Shown piece by piece: positions 49,348 through 58,578 of a stretch of 64,000 nucleotides of DNA. Source of the stretch: CAIJMI01 sp964448085 (lineage in GTDB: Bacteria > Patescibacteriota > Microgenomatia > UBA10105 > UBA927); the NCBI GenBank assembly GCA_964448085.1, contig CAYUUX010000003.1, positions 1 through 64,000 on the forward strand. Reading direction: 5' to 3'. How positions within the stretch are numbered: the first letter of the stretch is position 1; each line of letters starts with the position of its first letter. The notes below the pieces were generated by a model. The model was not told the origin of the DNA. It searched no databases and was given only the letters and a program-made list of their open reading frames with translations. Both the position numbers and the translations under genes were made by a program.

Positions 49348-49376
49348 TTGTATAGTTTGTCATTATAAACTATACT
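49348..49376 (+). promoter_or_regulatory. Promoter of the 49389 gene
   Basis: TTGTAT (49348-49353), a 17-nt spacer and TATACT (49371-49376). The ATG at 49380 is only 3 nt past the -10 and should not be transcribed, so ATG 49389 is the likely start. Confidence 0.5.
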
Positions 49377-49388
49377 AGGATGGTAAAT

Positions 49389-50651
49389 ATGCCGATAGAA
49401 CAACAAATACCAACAGTTATGAAGATTCAAGGCGAACGCTTTGGTACTGAGGGTATGTTCACGACGATAAAACACGTAATCGGTGTTCAGACGGAACAAG
49501 TTGGGAAGGTAGACTATTCTGTAAACATAATTCGTCGAGAACATAATCCCCATTTAGGAAAAGAACAAAATCAAGGTGAGAAAAAGCAAATACTGTTAAT
49601 GTCGGGACTTGATACATCTGGTACGGATTGGCTTCGAATGGCAGAACAATTGATGTTGGATATGCCAAACGTTGAACAACTAACGCTTCTTGATCACCCT
49701 TCACATTCTGGAGTCCGTCATGAACGAACAAATGTCGCACTTAATACAAATTCATTTGAAAACTCTGCAAAGGTAGTATCAAAAGCAATGGAAACGTTAC
49801 TTGAACGAGGAGAGATAAAGAAAGGACAGACAGCGATAGGTATATCAACTGGGTGTGCTGTAATTGAAGAGGTTGTTGCAATGAATCCGAAAATGATTGA
49901 CAGACTTGTTTTGTGTGCACCAGCAAGTATGCTTGATAGAACTGAAGAAAAAATGGTAAAAGGTGGGGCGCATGGAGGAATGGAATATTTAAAACAGTTT
50001 TTTAGTGATCTTTTTAGAAAAATTCCTGATAAATATTTAAAACCTAAAGCAGAACGAGCACAAGCTGCACCAGTTGCTATTGTAATTTCTATTCCAAAAG
50101 CATCAGATGCTATACCCGCTGAAGACCTAAAAAACATTCGTTTTAAAAATTTTATTTTTGAAACAGCTTTTTCTATAGGAAGAAAATTCCCTCGTTTTTG
50201 GCAACACTTTACTGGTATGTGGGGTGACGGGAATCCACACGTTCCTATCATAAAAGCAGATTATAAAAAAGATCTTGCGCTTGTTTCAAAAAATACAACA
50301 GAAAAAGCAAGAGAAAAAATATCAGGAAAAAAGGTTGTTGTTGTATTAGGTATGGATGATCACGCTGTTCCACCTGAAGAATTTTTGTTGAAAGAGGATA
50401 AGACACATCTTGAAACAATCACTGATCAAAATGAAAAATCGGAAAAAACAATTGACACAATTATTTCTAGAGTAAAAGGAAAGTTTAAAAATAACGCAGA
50501 TACAACTGTTGTGTTAGCTGTCGGGGGGCCTGATACACACGTTGGGTTAAAGACAAATACAGAGCTGTTCGGACCAGTTATCGCAAATATATTAAAGCCA
50601 ATTGTGCCAGAAAAATCATGGACAAGAGAGTCAGGATGGCAAAAACCGTAA
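49389..50651 (+). CDS. Alpha/beta-hydrolase-like protein
   Basis: 420 residues. LLMSGLDTSGTDWLRMAEQ matches the oxyanion region. GISTGCAV (about 157-164) is a GxSxG nucleophile elbow. VVVLGMDDHAVPPEEF supplies the Asp, and GGPDTHVGL a possible His. A long insertion between them (about 185-300) is basic and unlike standard lids. The gene appears more A-rich than its neighbours, so recent acquisition is possible. Not part of the flanking operons. Confidence 0.65.
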   Translation: MPIEQQIPTVMKIQGERFGTEGMFTTIKHVIGVQTEQVGKVDYSVNIIRREHNPHLGKEQNQGEKKQILLMSGLDTSGTDWLRMAEQLMLDMPNVEQLTLLDHPSHSGVRHERTNVALNTNSFENSAKVVSKAMETLLERGEIKKGQTAIGISTGCAVIEEVVAMNPKMIDRLVLCAPASMLDRTEEKMVKGGAHGGMEYLKQFFSDLFRKIPDKYLKPKAERAQAAPVAIVISIPKASDAIPAEDLKNIRFKNFIFETAFSIGRKFPRFWQHFTGMWGDGNPHVPIIKADYKKDLALVSKNTTEKAREKISGKKVVVVLGMDDHAVPPEEFLLKEDKTHLETITDQNEKSEKTIDTIISRVKGKFKNNADTTVVLAVGGPDTHVGLKTNTELFGPVIANILKPIVPEKSWTRESGWQKP

Positions 50652-50656
50652 AGGAT

Positions 50657-51427
50657 TTACGTAGTAAGATGAAATAGTTGTTCCGCGTTTTTAGTTGTTT
50701 GTTCTTCAACTTCTTTTTGATTTTTTCCCTGAAGCTCTGCTATTTTATGTGCAATGAGCGGAACATATTTTGGCTCTGATCGTTCTCCTCGGTGTCCTTC
50801 TGGTGGGAGGTATGGAGAGTCTGTTTCAAGAAGGAGTCGATATAAGGGGATAGATGGAATGATCATGGCAAGTTGTTTGGAATAGGTTGCATTTCCGTCC
50901 AGTCCTATATAAAAACCGCGATCAACAATGTTTCTTATATCTTCTATCCCACCGCTAAAACAATGAAACACTCCGCGTGGCATGGTAGGCAATTGATCAA
51001 GAACAGTAAATATATCTGAAAATGCATCGCGGCTATGGATTATTACCGGAAGGTCGCGTTTAATCGCGATGCGAAGTTGTATGTCAAATAATTGTTTCTG
51101 ATCCTCCTTTTTTCCGGTTGCAGAAAATCCTTTGTATTGGTGATAATCAAGACCACATTCGCCAACTGCAACTGTATGATGAGAAATTACTCTTTCGATA
51201 TCTTGTGAAGAAAAATGCTGTTCCGCGTTATATGGGTGGATGCCGACTGCTGCATAAATTGTGTTTGGATGACAAGAGGCAAGATCGGCAGCACTGATCG
51301 ATGTTTTTATATCATCACCGGGATTGATAAATTTTTTAACCCCCGCCTTTTTTGCGTTCCCTATGACCATGGAACGGTCAACATCAAAATCGCTGAAATT
51401 GAGATGACAATGGGTATCAATATACAT
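50657..51427 (-). CDS. TatD family metal-dependent nuclease
   Basis: 256 residues from ATG 51427 (MYIDTHCHLNF). HCHLN, GECGLDYH, IHSRDA, HCFSG and ETDSPYL are the metal-binding motifs of the TatD amidohydrolase-like family in the right order. TatD enzymes have 3'-5' exonuclease activity on DNA or RNA. It lies 56 nt downstream of metG, a classical pairing seen in many bacteria. Confidence 0.95.
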   Translation of the reverse strand: MYIDTHCHLNFSDFDVDRSMVIGNAKKAGVKKFINPGDDIKTSISAADLASCHPNTIYAAVGIHPYNAEQHFSSQDIERVISHHTVAVGECGLDYHQYKGFSATGKKEDQKQLFDIQLRIAIKRDLPVIIHSRDAFSDIFTVLDQLPTMPRGVFHCFSGGIEDIRNIVDRGFYIGLDGNATYSKQLAMIIPSIPLYRLLLETDSPYLPPEGHRGERSEPKYVPLIAHKIAELQGKNQKEVEEQTTKNAEQLFHLTT

Positions 51428-51483
51428 AGGTTTTTTGATAAGTACCAATAATAACAGTAAGCGTCTAGAAACTCCAACCGCGC

Positions 51484-52911
51484 TTAAAGTATCCGGGGAA
51501 ACATCGGCGCTTGTGGAGTTATCGTCGGACCTTTAAATTGGGTAAGGATATGCTCTGCTGTTATTGGGAGGAACGGTTGTAACAACACTGCGATGGTAAG
51601 AATCTGCTGAATCATATTTTGTAAAATAGTCACGCGCTTTTCTGGAGGATACTTCCATGGTTTCTCATCATTTAGCGTTTTATCACAAAGTTTTATGCGT
51701 TCCCATATGAGCGCAAGAGCGTCATGGAGCCTATATTCCTCAATAGCGTTTTTATAGGAGCCTTCGTATACATCCTGATAGCTTGGGATGTTGGGTGTGT
51801 AAGAGACTGTATCCGAAAGTTTGGCAACGCGTGAGAGAAGGTTACCGAGTCCGTTTGCAAGATCTGCGTTATACAGTTCTTTCAGTCGACGTTCTGAGAA
51901 ATCCCCATCCGCATATGTTGGGAGCTCTCGAAGAAAATAATATCGGAGGGTTTCAGAACCATAGGAAGAAATGAGCATTTCGGGATCGATGATGTTCCCA
52001 ACGGTTTTACTCATTTTCTGTCCGTTGACAGTAAAGTATCCATGGACAAGGAGGGTTTTTGGAATCGGTAATCCCGCCGACATAAGAAATGCAGGCCAAT
52101 ATATTGCATGAAAACGCGTAATACCTTTCCCGATCACATGGAGATCTGCAGGCCACCACTTTGAATATGAGTCGGTATTCCATCCAAATCCAATGCCGGA
52201 TTGATAGATATTAAGCGCGTCAAACCAAACGTACATGCGTTGTGACGGATCGTTGGGAACGGGGACCCCCCATTGTTTTGCCCGCTGATTGCTTCTTGAT
52301 ATGCTTATGTCTTGAAGCGGTTGACGAAGGAAGGCAAGCATTTCATTTTTTCTCACTTCAGGAACGATTTTGAGGGTCCCGGAATCGATTAAGTTGATCA
52401 ATTTATCTTGATATGATGACAACCGGAAAAAATAATTTTCTTCTTTTACAAGGTCCAGTTTTTTCCCTGGGTGTTCGATACACTCCCCGTGTTCATCCAG
52501 CTCATCCTTCGTGTAATATTGTTCGCAGCCAATGCAGTAAAGCCCCTCATAGGATTTTTTGTAAATATCATGTTGACAAAGACCCCAAAGTTTTTGGCTG
52601 GCTGGATAATGTTTTTGAGTGTCACTTCCTTTTTGGAATACGTCAAAAAGAACGTGAAGATGATCAGCGAGCTTCTTGAAGAGTTGTGAATTCGTGTCAA
52701 TAAACTGTTGTAATGGTACGCCGGCTTTTTCCGCTGCCTGTACATTTTTTAAGGCGTTCTCGTCACCTCCGGACAAAAGACACGTGTCATGTCCAAGGAG
52801 CCTATGGATTCGGGCAATTGTATCCGCCTGGACAAATTCAAGCGCGTGACCGACATGTGGTGCGGCATTGACGTAGGGAATAGCTGTGGTGATATAAAAC
52901 TTTTCCTTCAT
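51484..52911 (-). CDS. metG: Methionyl-tRNA synthetase
   Basis: 475 residues. YVNAAPHVGHALEF contains the HIGH-like motif (HVGH), and KMSKTVGN is the KMSKS loop. A zinc-binding connective peptide (GCEQYYTKDELDEHGEC) is present with a partial Cys set. The C-terminal helical anticodon-binding domain is included, but there is no EMAP/tRNA-binding extension, so it is a short MetRS. It charges tRNA-Met with methionine. Operon: membrane protein, metG, tatD. Confidence 0.96.
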   Translation of the reverse strand: MKEKFYITTAIPYVNAAPHVGHALEFVQADTIARIHRLLGHDTCLLSGGDENALKNVQAAEKAGVPLQQFIDTNSQLFKKLADHLHVLFDVFQKGSDTQKHYPASQKLWGLCQHDIYKKSYEGLYCIGCEQYYTKDELDEHGECIEHPGKKLDLVKEENYFFRLSSYQDKLINLIDSGTLKIVPEVRKNEMLAFLRQPLQDISISRSNQRAKQWGVPVPNDPSQRMYVWFDALNIYQSGIGFGWNTDSYSKWWPADLHVIGKGITRFHAIYWPAFLMSAGLPIPKTLLVHGYFTVNGQKMSKTVGNIIDPEMLISSYGSETLRYYFLRELPTYADGDFSERRLKELYNADLANGLGNLLSRVAKLSDTVSYTPNIPSYQDVYEGSYKNAIEEYRLHDALALIWERIKLCDKTLNDEKPWKYPPEKRVTILQNMIQQILTIAVLLQPFLPITAEHILTQFKGPTITPQAPMFPRIL

Positions 52912-52951
52912 GTTCTTGTATTATACAGCCTCTATTTGATGAAGACATTGG

Positions 52952-53278
52952 TTACATTTTTTTGGTTTGTTTCCACAAACGAACAAGAGAGATGGCACAG
53001 AAGAGAAGCAGTATGCCGTATATGGGGTGGCGTAAATTAAATGAACGGAGAAGAAAGTAGACGCAAAAGGACCCTGCAACGATAATTGCAAAACGTAGAT
53101 TGGCAAAGAGAAAAAGGAGGAAAAAAAATAATGTTCCTGCGAGCAGGCCATAGAAAACAACATACTGCCAGATTGAATCTGGGCCAATTGTGGTGATAAA
53201 CCATGAAAATGCGGATAAAAGTACGATGCTAATAAGAAGGTGTGAAAAATTTCTTTGGTGAGAGAGAAACTGGTGCAT
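52952..53278 (-). CDS. Four-helix membrane protein upstream of metG
   Basis: 108 residues from ATG 53278, supported by a -10 box 6 nt upstream. The protein is nearly all hydrophobic helices with a basic end (LWKQTKKM). The type is common in Microgenomates genomes, but the function is unknown. It precedes metG by 40 nt and is divergent from rmuC. Confidence 0.6.
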   Translation of the reverse strand: MHQFLSHQRNFSHLLISIVLLSAFSWFITTIGPDSIWQYVVFYGLLAGTLFFFLLFLFANLRFAIIVAGSFCVYFLLRSFNLRHPIYGILLLFCAISLVRLWKQTKKM

Positions 53279-53284
53279 AGTTCT

Positions 53285-53314
53285 ATTGTACCGCTTGCAT
53301 GTCGATGTTAGAAT
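53285..53314. promoter_or_regulatory. Interlocked divergent promoters, 53278 gene and rmuC, both leaderless
   Basis: Minus: TACAAT (53290 to 53285) ends 6 nt before ATG 53278. Plus: TTGTAC (53286-53291), a 17-nt spacer and TAGAAT (53309-53314) ending 8 nt before ATG 53323. The plus -35 and the minus -10 occupy the same bases. Confidence 0.6.
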
Positions 53315-53322
53315 AACCCCAC

Positions 53323-54330
53323 ATGGAGATCTCACTCATTCTTCTTACGATAATTCTTTGTTTTATCGTGCTTTTTGTCTTCCTGAAACGAGAAATAAAA
53401 CAGCCGGTAAACATGTCGGAAAATGAAGCGCTCTCGCAATGGCTCCGGTCGTTGCAGCAATCCATCGAAAGAACCAATCATACGGTCGCCGAAGCGATGC
53501 GTGGTCAAACGGGTGATGTTGCGCGCATGCTTCAATCAAATACACAACAATTAAATGAACGACTTGATACCGCGGCGCATATTATCGGGGATTTAAAGAA
53601 AAATCTTGGTGAAATGTCTGAGGTTGGACGAGGTATCCGGAGTCTACAGGATTTTCTTCAATCACCAAAGCTTCGTGGTAATATTGGCGAACAGGTATTG
53701 GCAGATATGATTGGGCAAACCTTTCCCAAAAAATCGTTTCATCTACAATACGCATTTCGTTCCGGGACAAAAGTCGATGCTGTATTAGAAACAGACGCAG
53801 GATTGTTGTGTATAGATTCAAAGTTTCCGATGGAAAATTTTACCCTGATGCACAAAGGTGAAACAGAAACGATACGAGAACGAGCAAAAAAGGATTTTGT
53901 AGGTGACGTAAAAAAACATCTGCAAGACATTGCAAAAAAATATATTTTGCCGGAGGAAAGAACAATGGATTTTGCGTTGATGTATATCCCGTCGGAAGCT
54001 GTGTATTACGAAATTGTCAATAATCAGTCATTGATGGATTGTGCAAAAAATGTTCGTGTCTATCCCGTCTCACCAAACACATTGTATGCGCATCTACAGG
54101 TACTGCTCTTATCCTTTCAGGGGAAAGAGCTTGAGGAGCAATCGCGTGAAGTATTTCGACTTCTCCGTGCAATGCAGAAGGATTATGAAAAAATCGACGA
54201 AGCGATTGGTACATTGGGAAAACATGTGACGAATGCATACAACAGTATGAATACGGTTGCGACATCAGTGGCTCAGTTGGGACAAAAACTTGACAGGACG
54301 AAACGTATATCAACTTCAGAGAAAGCATAA
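53323..54330 (+). CDS. rmuC: DNA recombination protein RmuC
   Basis: 335 residues. A membrane helix (about 2-22) is followed by a coiled-coil region (about 35-105) and the RmuC nuclease-like domain. That domain has RGNIGEQVLADMI, VLETDAGLLCIDSKFPMENF and DFALMYIPSEAVYYE motifs (PD-(D/E)XK-like). RmuC limits inversions at short repeats and has been linked to anti-mobile-element roles. It sits next to two exonuclease/helicase genes, a local concentration of DNA-repair functions. Confidence 0.93.
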   Translation: MEISLILLTIILCFIVLFVFLKREIKQPVNMSENEALSQWLRSLQQSIERTNHTVAEAMRGQTGDVARMLQSNTQQLNERLDTAAHIIGDLKKNLGEMSEVGRGIRSLQDFLQSPKLRGNIGEQVLADMIGQTFPKKSFHLQYAFRSGTKVDAVLETDAGLLCIDSKFPMENFTLMHKGETETIRERAKKDFVGDVKKHLQDIAKKYILPEERTMDFALMYIPSEAVYYEIVNNQSLMDCAKNVRVYPVSPNTLYAHLQVLLLSFQGKELEEQSREVFRLLRAMQKDYEKIDEAIGTLGKHVTNAYNSMNTVATSVAQLGQKLDRTKRISTSEKA

Positions 54331-54380
54331 AACCACGTCGGTACCCACGAAGAAAGATCCAAACAAATGCTGTTTTGTAG

Positions 54381-54386
54381 TATACT
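54381..54386 (+). promoter_or_regulatory. -10 box (TATACT) for the MFS gene, leaderless
   Basis: TATACT ends 7 nt before ATG 54394. An earlier in-frame ATG (54367) precedes the -10 and is rejected. Confidence 0.5.
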
Positions 54387-54393
54387 CATCTGC

Positions 54394-55650
54394 ATGTTTT
54401 CCCATGTGCGTCACAAGGTGGCAAGTTTTGTGCCCGCTCTTCGTTCTCCGAACTATCGGATGTACTTTATTGGGCAGGGGATTTCGCTCGTCGGTACATG
54501 GATGCAATCCGTAGCAGAGCAATGGCTTGTATATCCGGTGTTGACAAACAACAAGTCACTTCTCGGACTCATTAGTGCGGCAAACATGGTGCCCACGCTT
54601 ATTTTTGTATTGTTTGCCGGCGTTCTTGTTGACCGAATCAATAAAAGAAAAGCATTTATTATATTTCAACTTATTTATGCTGGAATCGCTTTTTTCTTGT
54701 ATATACTCATCGTGACCGGCAAGATTCAGTTGTGGCATATTTTTTCTGCCGCGGTTTTGGGAGGAATCATTTTTTCGTTTGAAAATCCAACTCGACAGAC
54801 GTTTATGATGGCGCTTGTAGAAAAAAAGCACATTCCTTCTGCCATGTCATTAAGTTCAGCGTTGTTCAATTCGGCGCGCGCTGTTGGTCCTGCTGTTGCT
54901 GGTATAGTGATAGCAACATTGGGTATAGCTCCAGCATACCTTGTCAACAGCGTAAGCTTCTTTGCAGTTATTATCAGTCTTTTGATGATGAAATTCCCTT
55001 CACAGGAAACGAAAAAGGTAGATGCGCAATCATTTACAGAAGGGATTAAAGAGGGGATAGCATTCATACGCAGCAACACAATATATATTGCGATTTTGGC
55101 AATTGTCGGTAGTATGACATTGTTTACGTGGCCGGGATCGATACTCCAGCCGGTCTTTGCACATGATATTTTCAAAAAGGGGGAAATTGGGTTTGGTCTC
55201 ATACAAAGTATGTTTGGTATTGGTGCCATGTTTGGTGGATTAACCTTTTCGAAGATGTTTGAAAAAGTGAAACAAAAACATCGACTCCTGTATGTAAGTG
55301 TGGGTATGGCAGTCGTGGCAATGATTGGATATGCATGGGCTCCATGGTTTTGGTTTGCTCTAAGTATGCAAATAATTTTTGGTTGGGCTATAGCAACAAC
55401 GTATTCTTTGAATGGAACACTGGTGGTAATTGCGGTTCCCGAACAGTTACGCGGAAGAATAACGAGTATTTATACGTTTGTTTTTATGGGGTTTATGCCT
55501 TTTGGTGCGCTTCTCGCGAGTTTTCTCGTTGGGTTCATAAATCCGCGCATTATTATTACGATATGCGCCGTTGGGATAGCACTCAGTGTAAGCGGTGTTA
55601 TATTCTGCATGAAGGGAAAGTACCAAGAACAAATTAACGCAATGGTATAA
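54394..55650 (+). CDS. MFS_3-type transporter (EntS-like)
   Basis: 418 residues, about 12 helices. LRSPNYRMYFIGQGISLVG and GTWMQSVAEQWLVY near the N-terminus, FAGVLVDRINKRK (loop 2-3 motif), and NSARAVGPAVAGIVIA are diagnostic of the enterobactin-exporter-like MFS_3 group. It probably exports small molecules; substrate unknown. The start is set by the -10 box. Its stop lies inside the -10 of the next gene. Confidence 0.85.
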   Translation: MFSHVRHKVASFVPALRSPNYRMYFIGQGISLVGTWMQSVAEQWLVYPVLTNNKSLLGLISAANMVPTLIFVLFAGVLVDRINKRKAFIIFQLIYAGIAFFLYILIVTGKIQLWHIFSAAVLGGIIFSFENPTRQTFMMALVEKKHIPSAMSLSSALFNSARAVGPAVAGIVIATLGIAPAYLVNSVSFFAVIISLLMMKFPSQETKKVDAQSFTEGIKEGIAFIRSNTIYIAILAIVGSMTLFTWPGSILQPVFAHDIFKKGEIGFGLIQSMFGIGAMFGGLTFSKMFEKVKQKHRLLYVSVGMAVVAMIGYAWAPWFWFALSMQIIFGWAIATTYSLNGTLVVIAVPEQLRGRITSIYTFVFMGFMPFGALLASFLVGFINPRIIITICAVGIALSVSGVIFCMKGKYQEQINAMV

Positions 55651-55651
55651 T
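55646..55651 (+). promoter_or_regulatory. Extended -10 (TGGTATAAT) for the helicase-nuclease gene, leaderless
   Basis: TATAAT with TGG upstream; its TAA (55648-55650) is the stop codon of the MFS gene. The box ends 8 nt before ATG 55660. Confidence 0.65.
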
Positions 55652-55659
55652 GGCTTTTG

Positions 55660-58569
55660 ATGACGAAAGAAGATAGCTCCGAACGAATTCTGAATCCAGA
55701 ACAACAAAAGGCAGTGAAATTCGGTTCTGGTCCGTTGCTTGTTATCGCCGGCGCGGGAACTGGGAAAACCACAGTGATATCTGAACGGATTAAATACCTT
55801 ATTCTTTCAAGAAAAGCGTTACCGCAGGAAATTCTTGCGCTTACATTTACGGAAAAAGCCGCGCGTGAAATGGAGGAACGTGCAGACCGCATATTACCGT
55901 ATGGGACAACACAAATGTGGATATCTACATTTCATGCATTCTGCGATCGAGTACTTCGCAACGAGAGTGTATCAATAGGACTGAATCCGAACTATACATT
56001 AATGGGTGAAGCTGAAGCGATACAATTTTTTTCGCATCATTTGTTTGATTTTACTTTTTCCTATTTTCGTCCTCTTGGCAATCCAACAAAATTCGTTACC
56101 GGTATTTTGCAGCATTTTTCACGTTTGAAGGATGAAGATATCACTCCTGAACAATATCGAATATGGGTAGAAACGCACGGAAAACAAAGACAATCTCCGG
56201 AATCACGTGAGGAAACGGATAAATATAGGGAGCTGGCAAACGCATATGGAAAATATGAGGAATTAAAAATAAAGGAAGGTAAGGTTGATTACGGAGATCT
56301 GATAACAAATACCCTAAAAGTTTTTCGTACCAGAAAAAAACTACTTGCCCAATATCAAAAGCAATTTAAATATATCCTGATAGATGAATTCCAAGACACG
56401 AATTTTGCGCAAAACGAATTGGCCATACTCCTATCAGGAACGAAACAAAATATTACTGTTGTTGGAGATGATGATCAAGCGATTTATCGTTGGCGTGGAG
56501 CGGCAATTTCAAATATCATTCAATTCCGTAAGCATTTCAAAAAAGCAAAAATTATCGTACTTTCCAAAAATTACCGATCAACGCAGAAAATTCTTGATAC
56601 GTCATATGAGTTAATTCAGCACAATAACCCCGATCGCTTGGAGGTCGTTGAGAAAATAAACAAAAGATTGGAATGTATGCGCCGGGTACATGGTGAATCA
56701 GTGCAGGTACTGTATGCGGAGCGGGTGGAAGACGAGGCAGAGCGAGTTGTAAAAGAGATACGAATGTTGATGGATGATGGGGGAAAAACATTGCGTTGGA
56801 AAGACTTCGCAATCCTCGTGCGGGCAAACGCGCACGCCGATCCATTTGTCAGATCATTACAGAGGGCGGGTATTCCATATCAGTTCCTGGGTCCTGGACA
56901 ATTGTTTCGTCAGCCCGAGGTGAAGGACATCATTGCATATCTGAAAACACTTACGGACATAAACGATAGCGTATCCATGTATCGGGTGTTGACGATGGAT
57001 GTGTTTGCAATTCCGCCGCGGGACGTAGCGGAACTCGTGTCACAGGCAAAACAAAACAATATTTCGCTTTTTGCCTCCTGCGAAAAATTTTCTGCGATAC
57101 TTTCCGAATCGGGCAAAAAGAAGATCGAAATGCTTGTTTCGATGATATATAAACACCTGGAGCGCATTAGCAAAGAGACAGCTGGGCAAATTGCGTATTA
57201 TTTTTTGCAGGATTCCGGTTTGTTGCAATTCTTCACGACGCTTGCAAGCGTGAAAGATGAACATAAGGCAGAAAATATAGCAAAATTTTTCGATAAGATA
57301 AAAACGTATGAAGCTGACCATGATGATGCAAGCGTTTTTGCTTTAATCGACTGGTTGATGCTCGCTATGGAGCTGGGGGAATCCCCGCTTGCAACAAACA
57401 GTGATTGGGGGGATATAGACGCAGTAAATATCTTAACAGTACATTCTGCGAAAGGTTTGGAATTTCCAATTGTATTTATGGTGAATTTAGTGAACGCTCG
57501 TTTTCCGACAACCGAACGACGCGAACAAATTCCCATTCCAGACGCTTTGGTGAAAGAAGTGTTACCGGTTGGTGACTATCATCTTGAGGAGGAGCGGAGA
57601 TTATTTTATGTGGGGATGACAAGGGCGCGTGACAGACTGTTTTTAACAGGTGCGAAGTATTATGGGGACGGAAAACGGGAAAAGAAACTATCTCCATATA
57701 TTGCTGAAAGCTTAGGAAATCAAGCTGTTCTCACAATGCCGACGATGTCAAAAAATGATACAACCCAGTTATTTCTTATCGATTGGGCAAAATCAAAACA
57801 ACCCATGCGCTCAGAAGAAGCGGTTAAGAAATCACCTCTTACACATATTTGGTATACGCACATAGAATCTTTCAGAAGATGTCCGCTGCAATATAAATAC
57901 AGATACGTAGTAAAAATTCCTATTCCAACCTCTGTTGCGTTGGGGTTTGGGGACATTATGCATCGGTCCATGCAGGAATTCTATAAACAGGTCGTTGCTG
58001 GAGGTAAAGTGTCGGAAACTTTACTTCTTTCCATATATGAAAGCCAATGGAAATCAAAAGGATTCATGAACAAACAATATGAAGAAGAGATGAAACAGCA
58101 CGGAAAAATGCTTCTTTCTGAATATTATACGAAGGGATACGATGCAAAGACAAAGACGATCGCTGTTGAGCAGGCTTTTAAGATCAAAATCGCAAAAGAT
58201 ATTACACTTGGCGGCAAAATAGATCGCGTAGATAAAAACCCAGATGGGACGCTTGAGATTATTGATTATAAAACCGGCGCAGCGCCAAAAAAAAGAGACC
58301 CACAGGAAGATTTTCAATTATCCATCTATGCGCTTGCGGCAACTGATCCGGGTGTGTATGGGATCATACCGGAAAAGATAAAAGTATCATTTTATTTTTT
58401 TGAGGGTCAAGAACGTGTCTCTGGTACAAGAACGAAAGACCAATTGCTGAAAGTGAAAGAAGAAATCGTCGATGCGGCGGAAGCGATACAAAAAAGCCAA
58501 TTCTTGCCTACTCCGGGTATGTACTGTACATTCTGCGAGTTTCGATTGCTTTGCGATGCGTGGAAGTAA
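55660..58569 (+). CDS. UvrD-family helicase fused to a C-terminal PD-(D/E)XK nuclease with Fe-S cysteines
   Basis: 969 residues. The helicase core has AGAGTGKTT (about 29-37), LIDEFQDTN, GDDDQAIYRWRGA, LSKNYRST, VHSAKGLEFPIVF and FYVGMTRAR. The nuclease domain (about 730-969) has GGKIDRVDKNPDGTLEIIDYKTG with the DxK set. Four cysteines, one at FRRCPLQ and three in CTFCEFRLLC, fit the Fe-S cluster of AddB/Cas4-type nucleases. One polypeptide combines what AddAB splits between two; it likely resects double-strand breaks. Confidence 0.93.
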   Translation: MTKEDSSERILNPEQQKAVKFGSGPLLVIAGAGTGKTTVISERIKYLILSRKALPQEILALTFTEKAAREMEERADRILPYGTTQMWISTFHAFCDRVLRNESVSIGLNPNYTLMGEAEAIQFFSHHLFDFTFSYFRPLGNPTKFVTGILQHFSRLKDEDITPEQYRIWVETHGKQRQSPESREETDKYRELANAYGKYEELKIKEGKVDYGDLITNTLKVFRTRKKLLAQYQKQFKYILIDEFQDTNFAQNELAILLSGTKQNITVVGDDDQAIYRWRGAAISNIIQFRKHFKKAKIIVLSKNYRSTQKILDTSYELIQHNNPDRLEVVEKINKRLECMRRVHGESVQVLYAERVEDEAERVVKEIRMLMDDGGKTLRWKDFAILVRANAHADPFVRSLQRAGIPYQFLGPGQLFRQPEVKDIIAYLKTLTDINDSVSMYRVLTMDVFAIPPRDVAELVSQAKQNNISLFASCEKFSAILSESGKKKIEMLVSMIYKHLERISKETAGQIAYYFLQDSGLLQFFTTLASVKDEHKAENIAKFFDKIKTYEADHDDASVFALIDWLMLAMELGESPLATNSDWGDIDAVNILTVHSAKGLEFPIVFMVNLVNARFPTTERREQIPIPDALVKEVLPVGDYHLEEERRLFYVGMTRARDRLFLTGAKYYGDGKREKKLSPYIAESLGNQAVLTMPTMSKNDTTQLFLIDWAKSKQPMRSEEAVKKSPLTHIWYTHIESFRRCPLQYKYRYVVKIPIPTSVALGFGDIMHRSMQEFYKQVVAGGKVSETLLLSIYESQWKSKGFMNKQYEEEMKQHGKMLLSEYYTKGYDAKTKTIAVEQAFKIKIAKDITLGGKIDRVDKNPDGTLEIIDYKTGAAPKKRDPQEDFQLSIYALAATDPGVYGIIPEKIKVSFYFFEGQERVSGTRTKDQLLKVKEEIVDAAEAIQKSQFLPTPGMYCTFCEFRLLCDAWK

Positions 58570-58578
58570 GGGATACTT

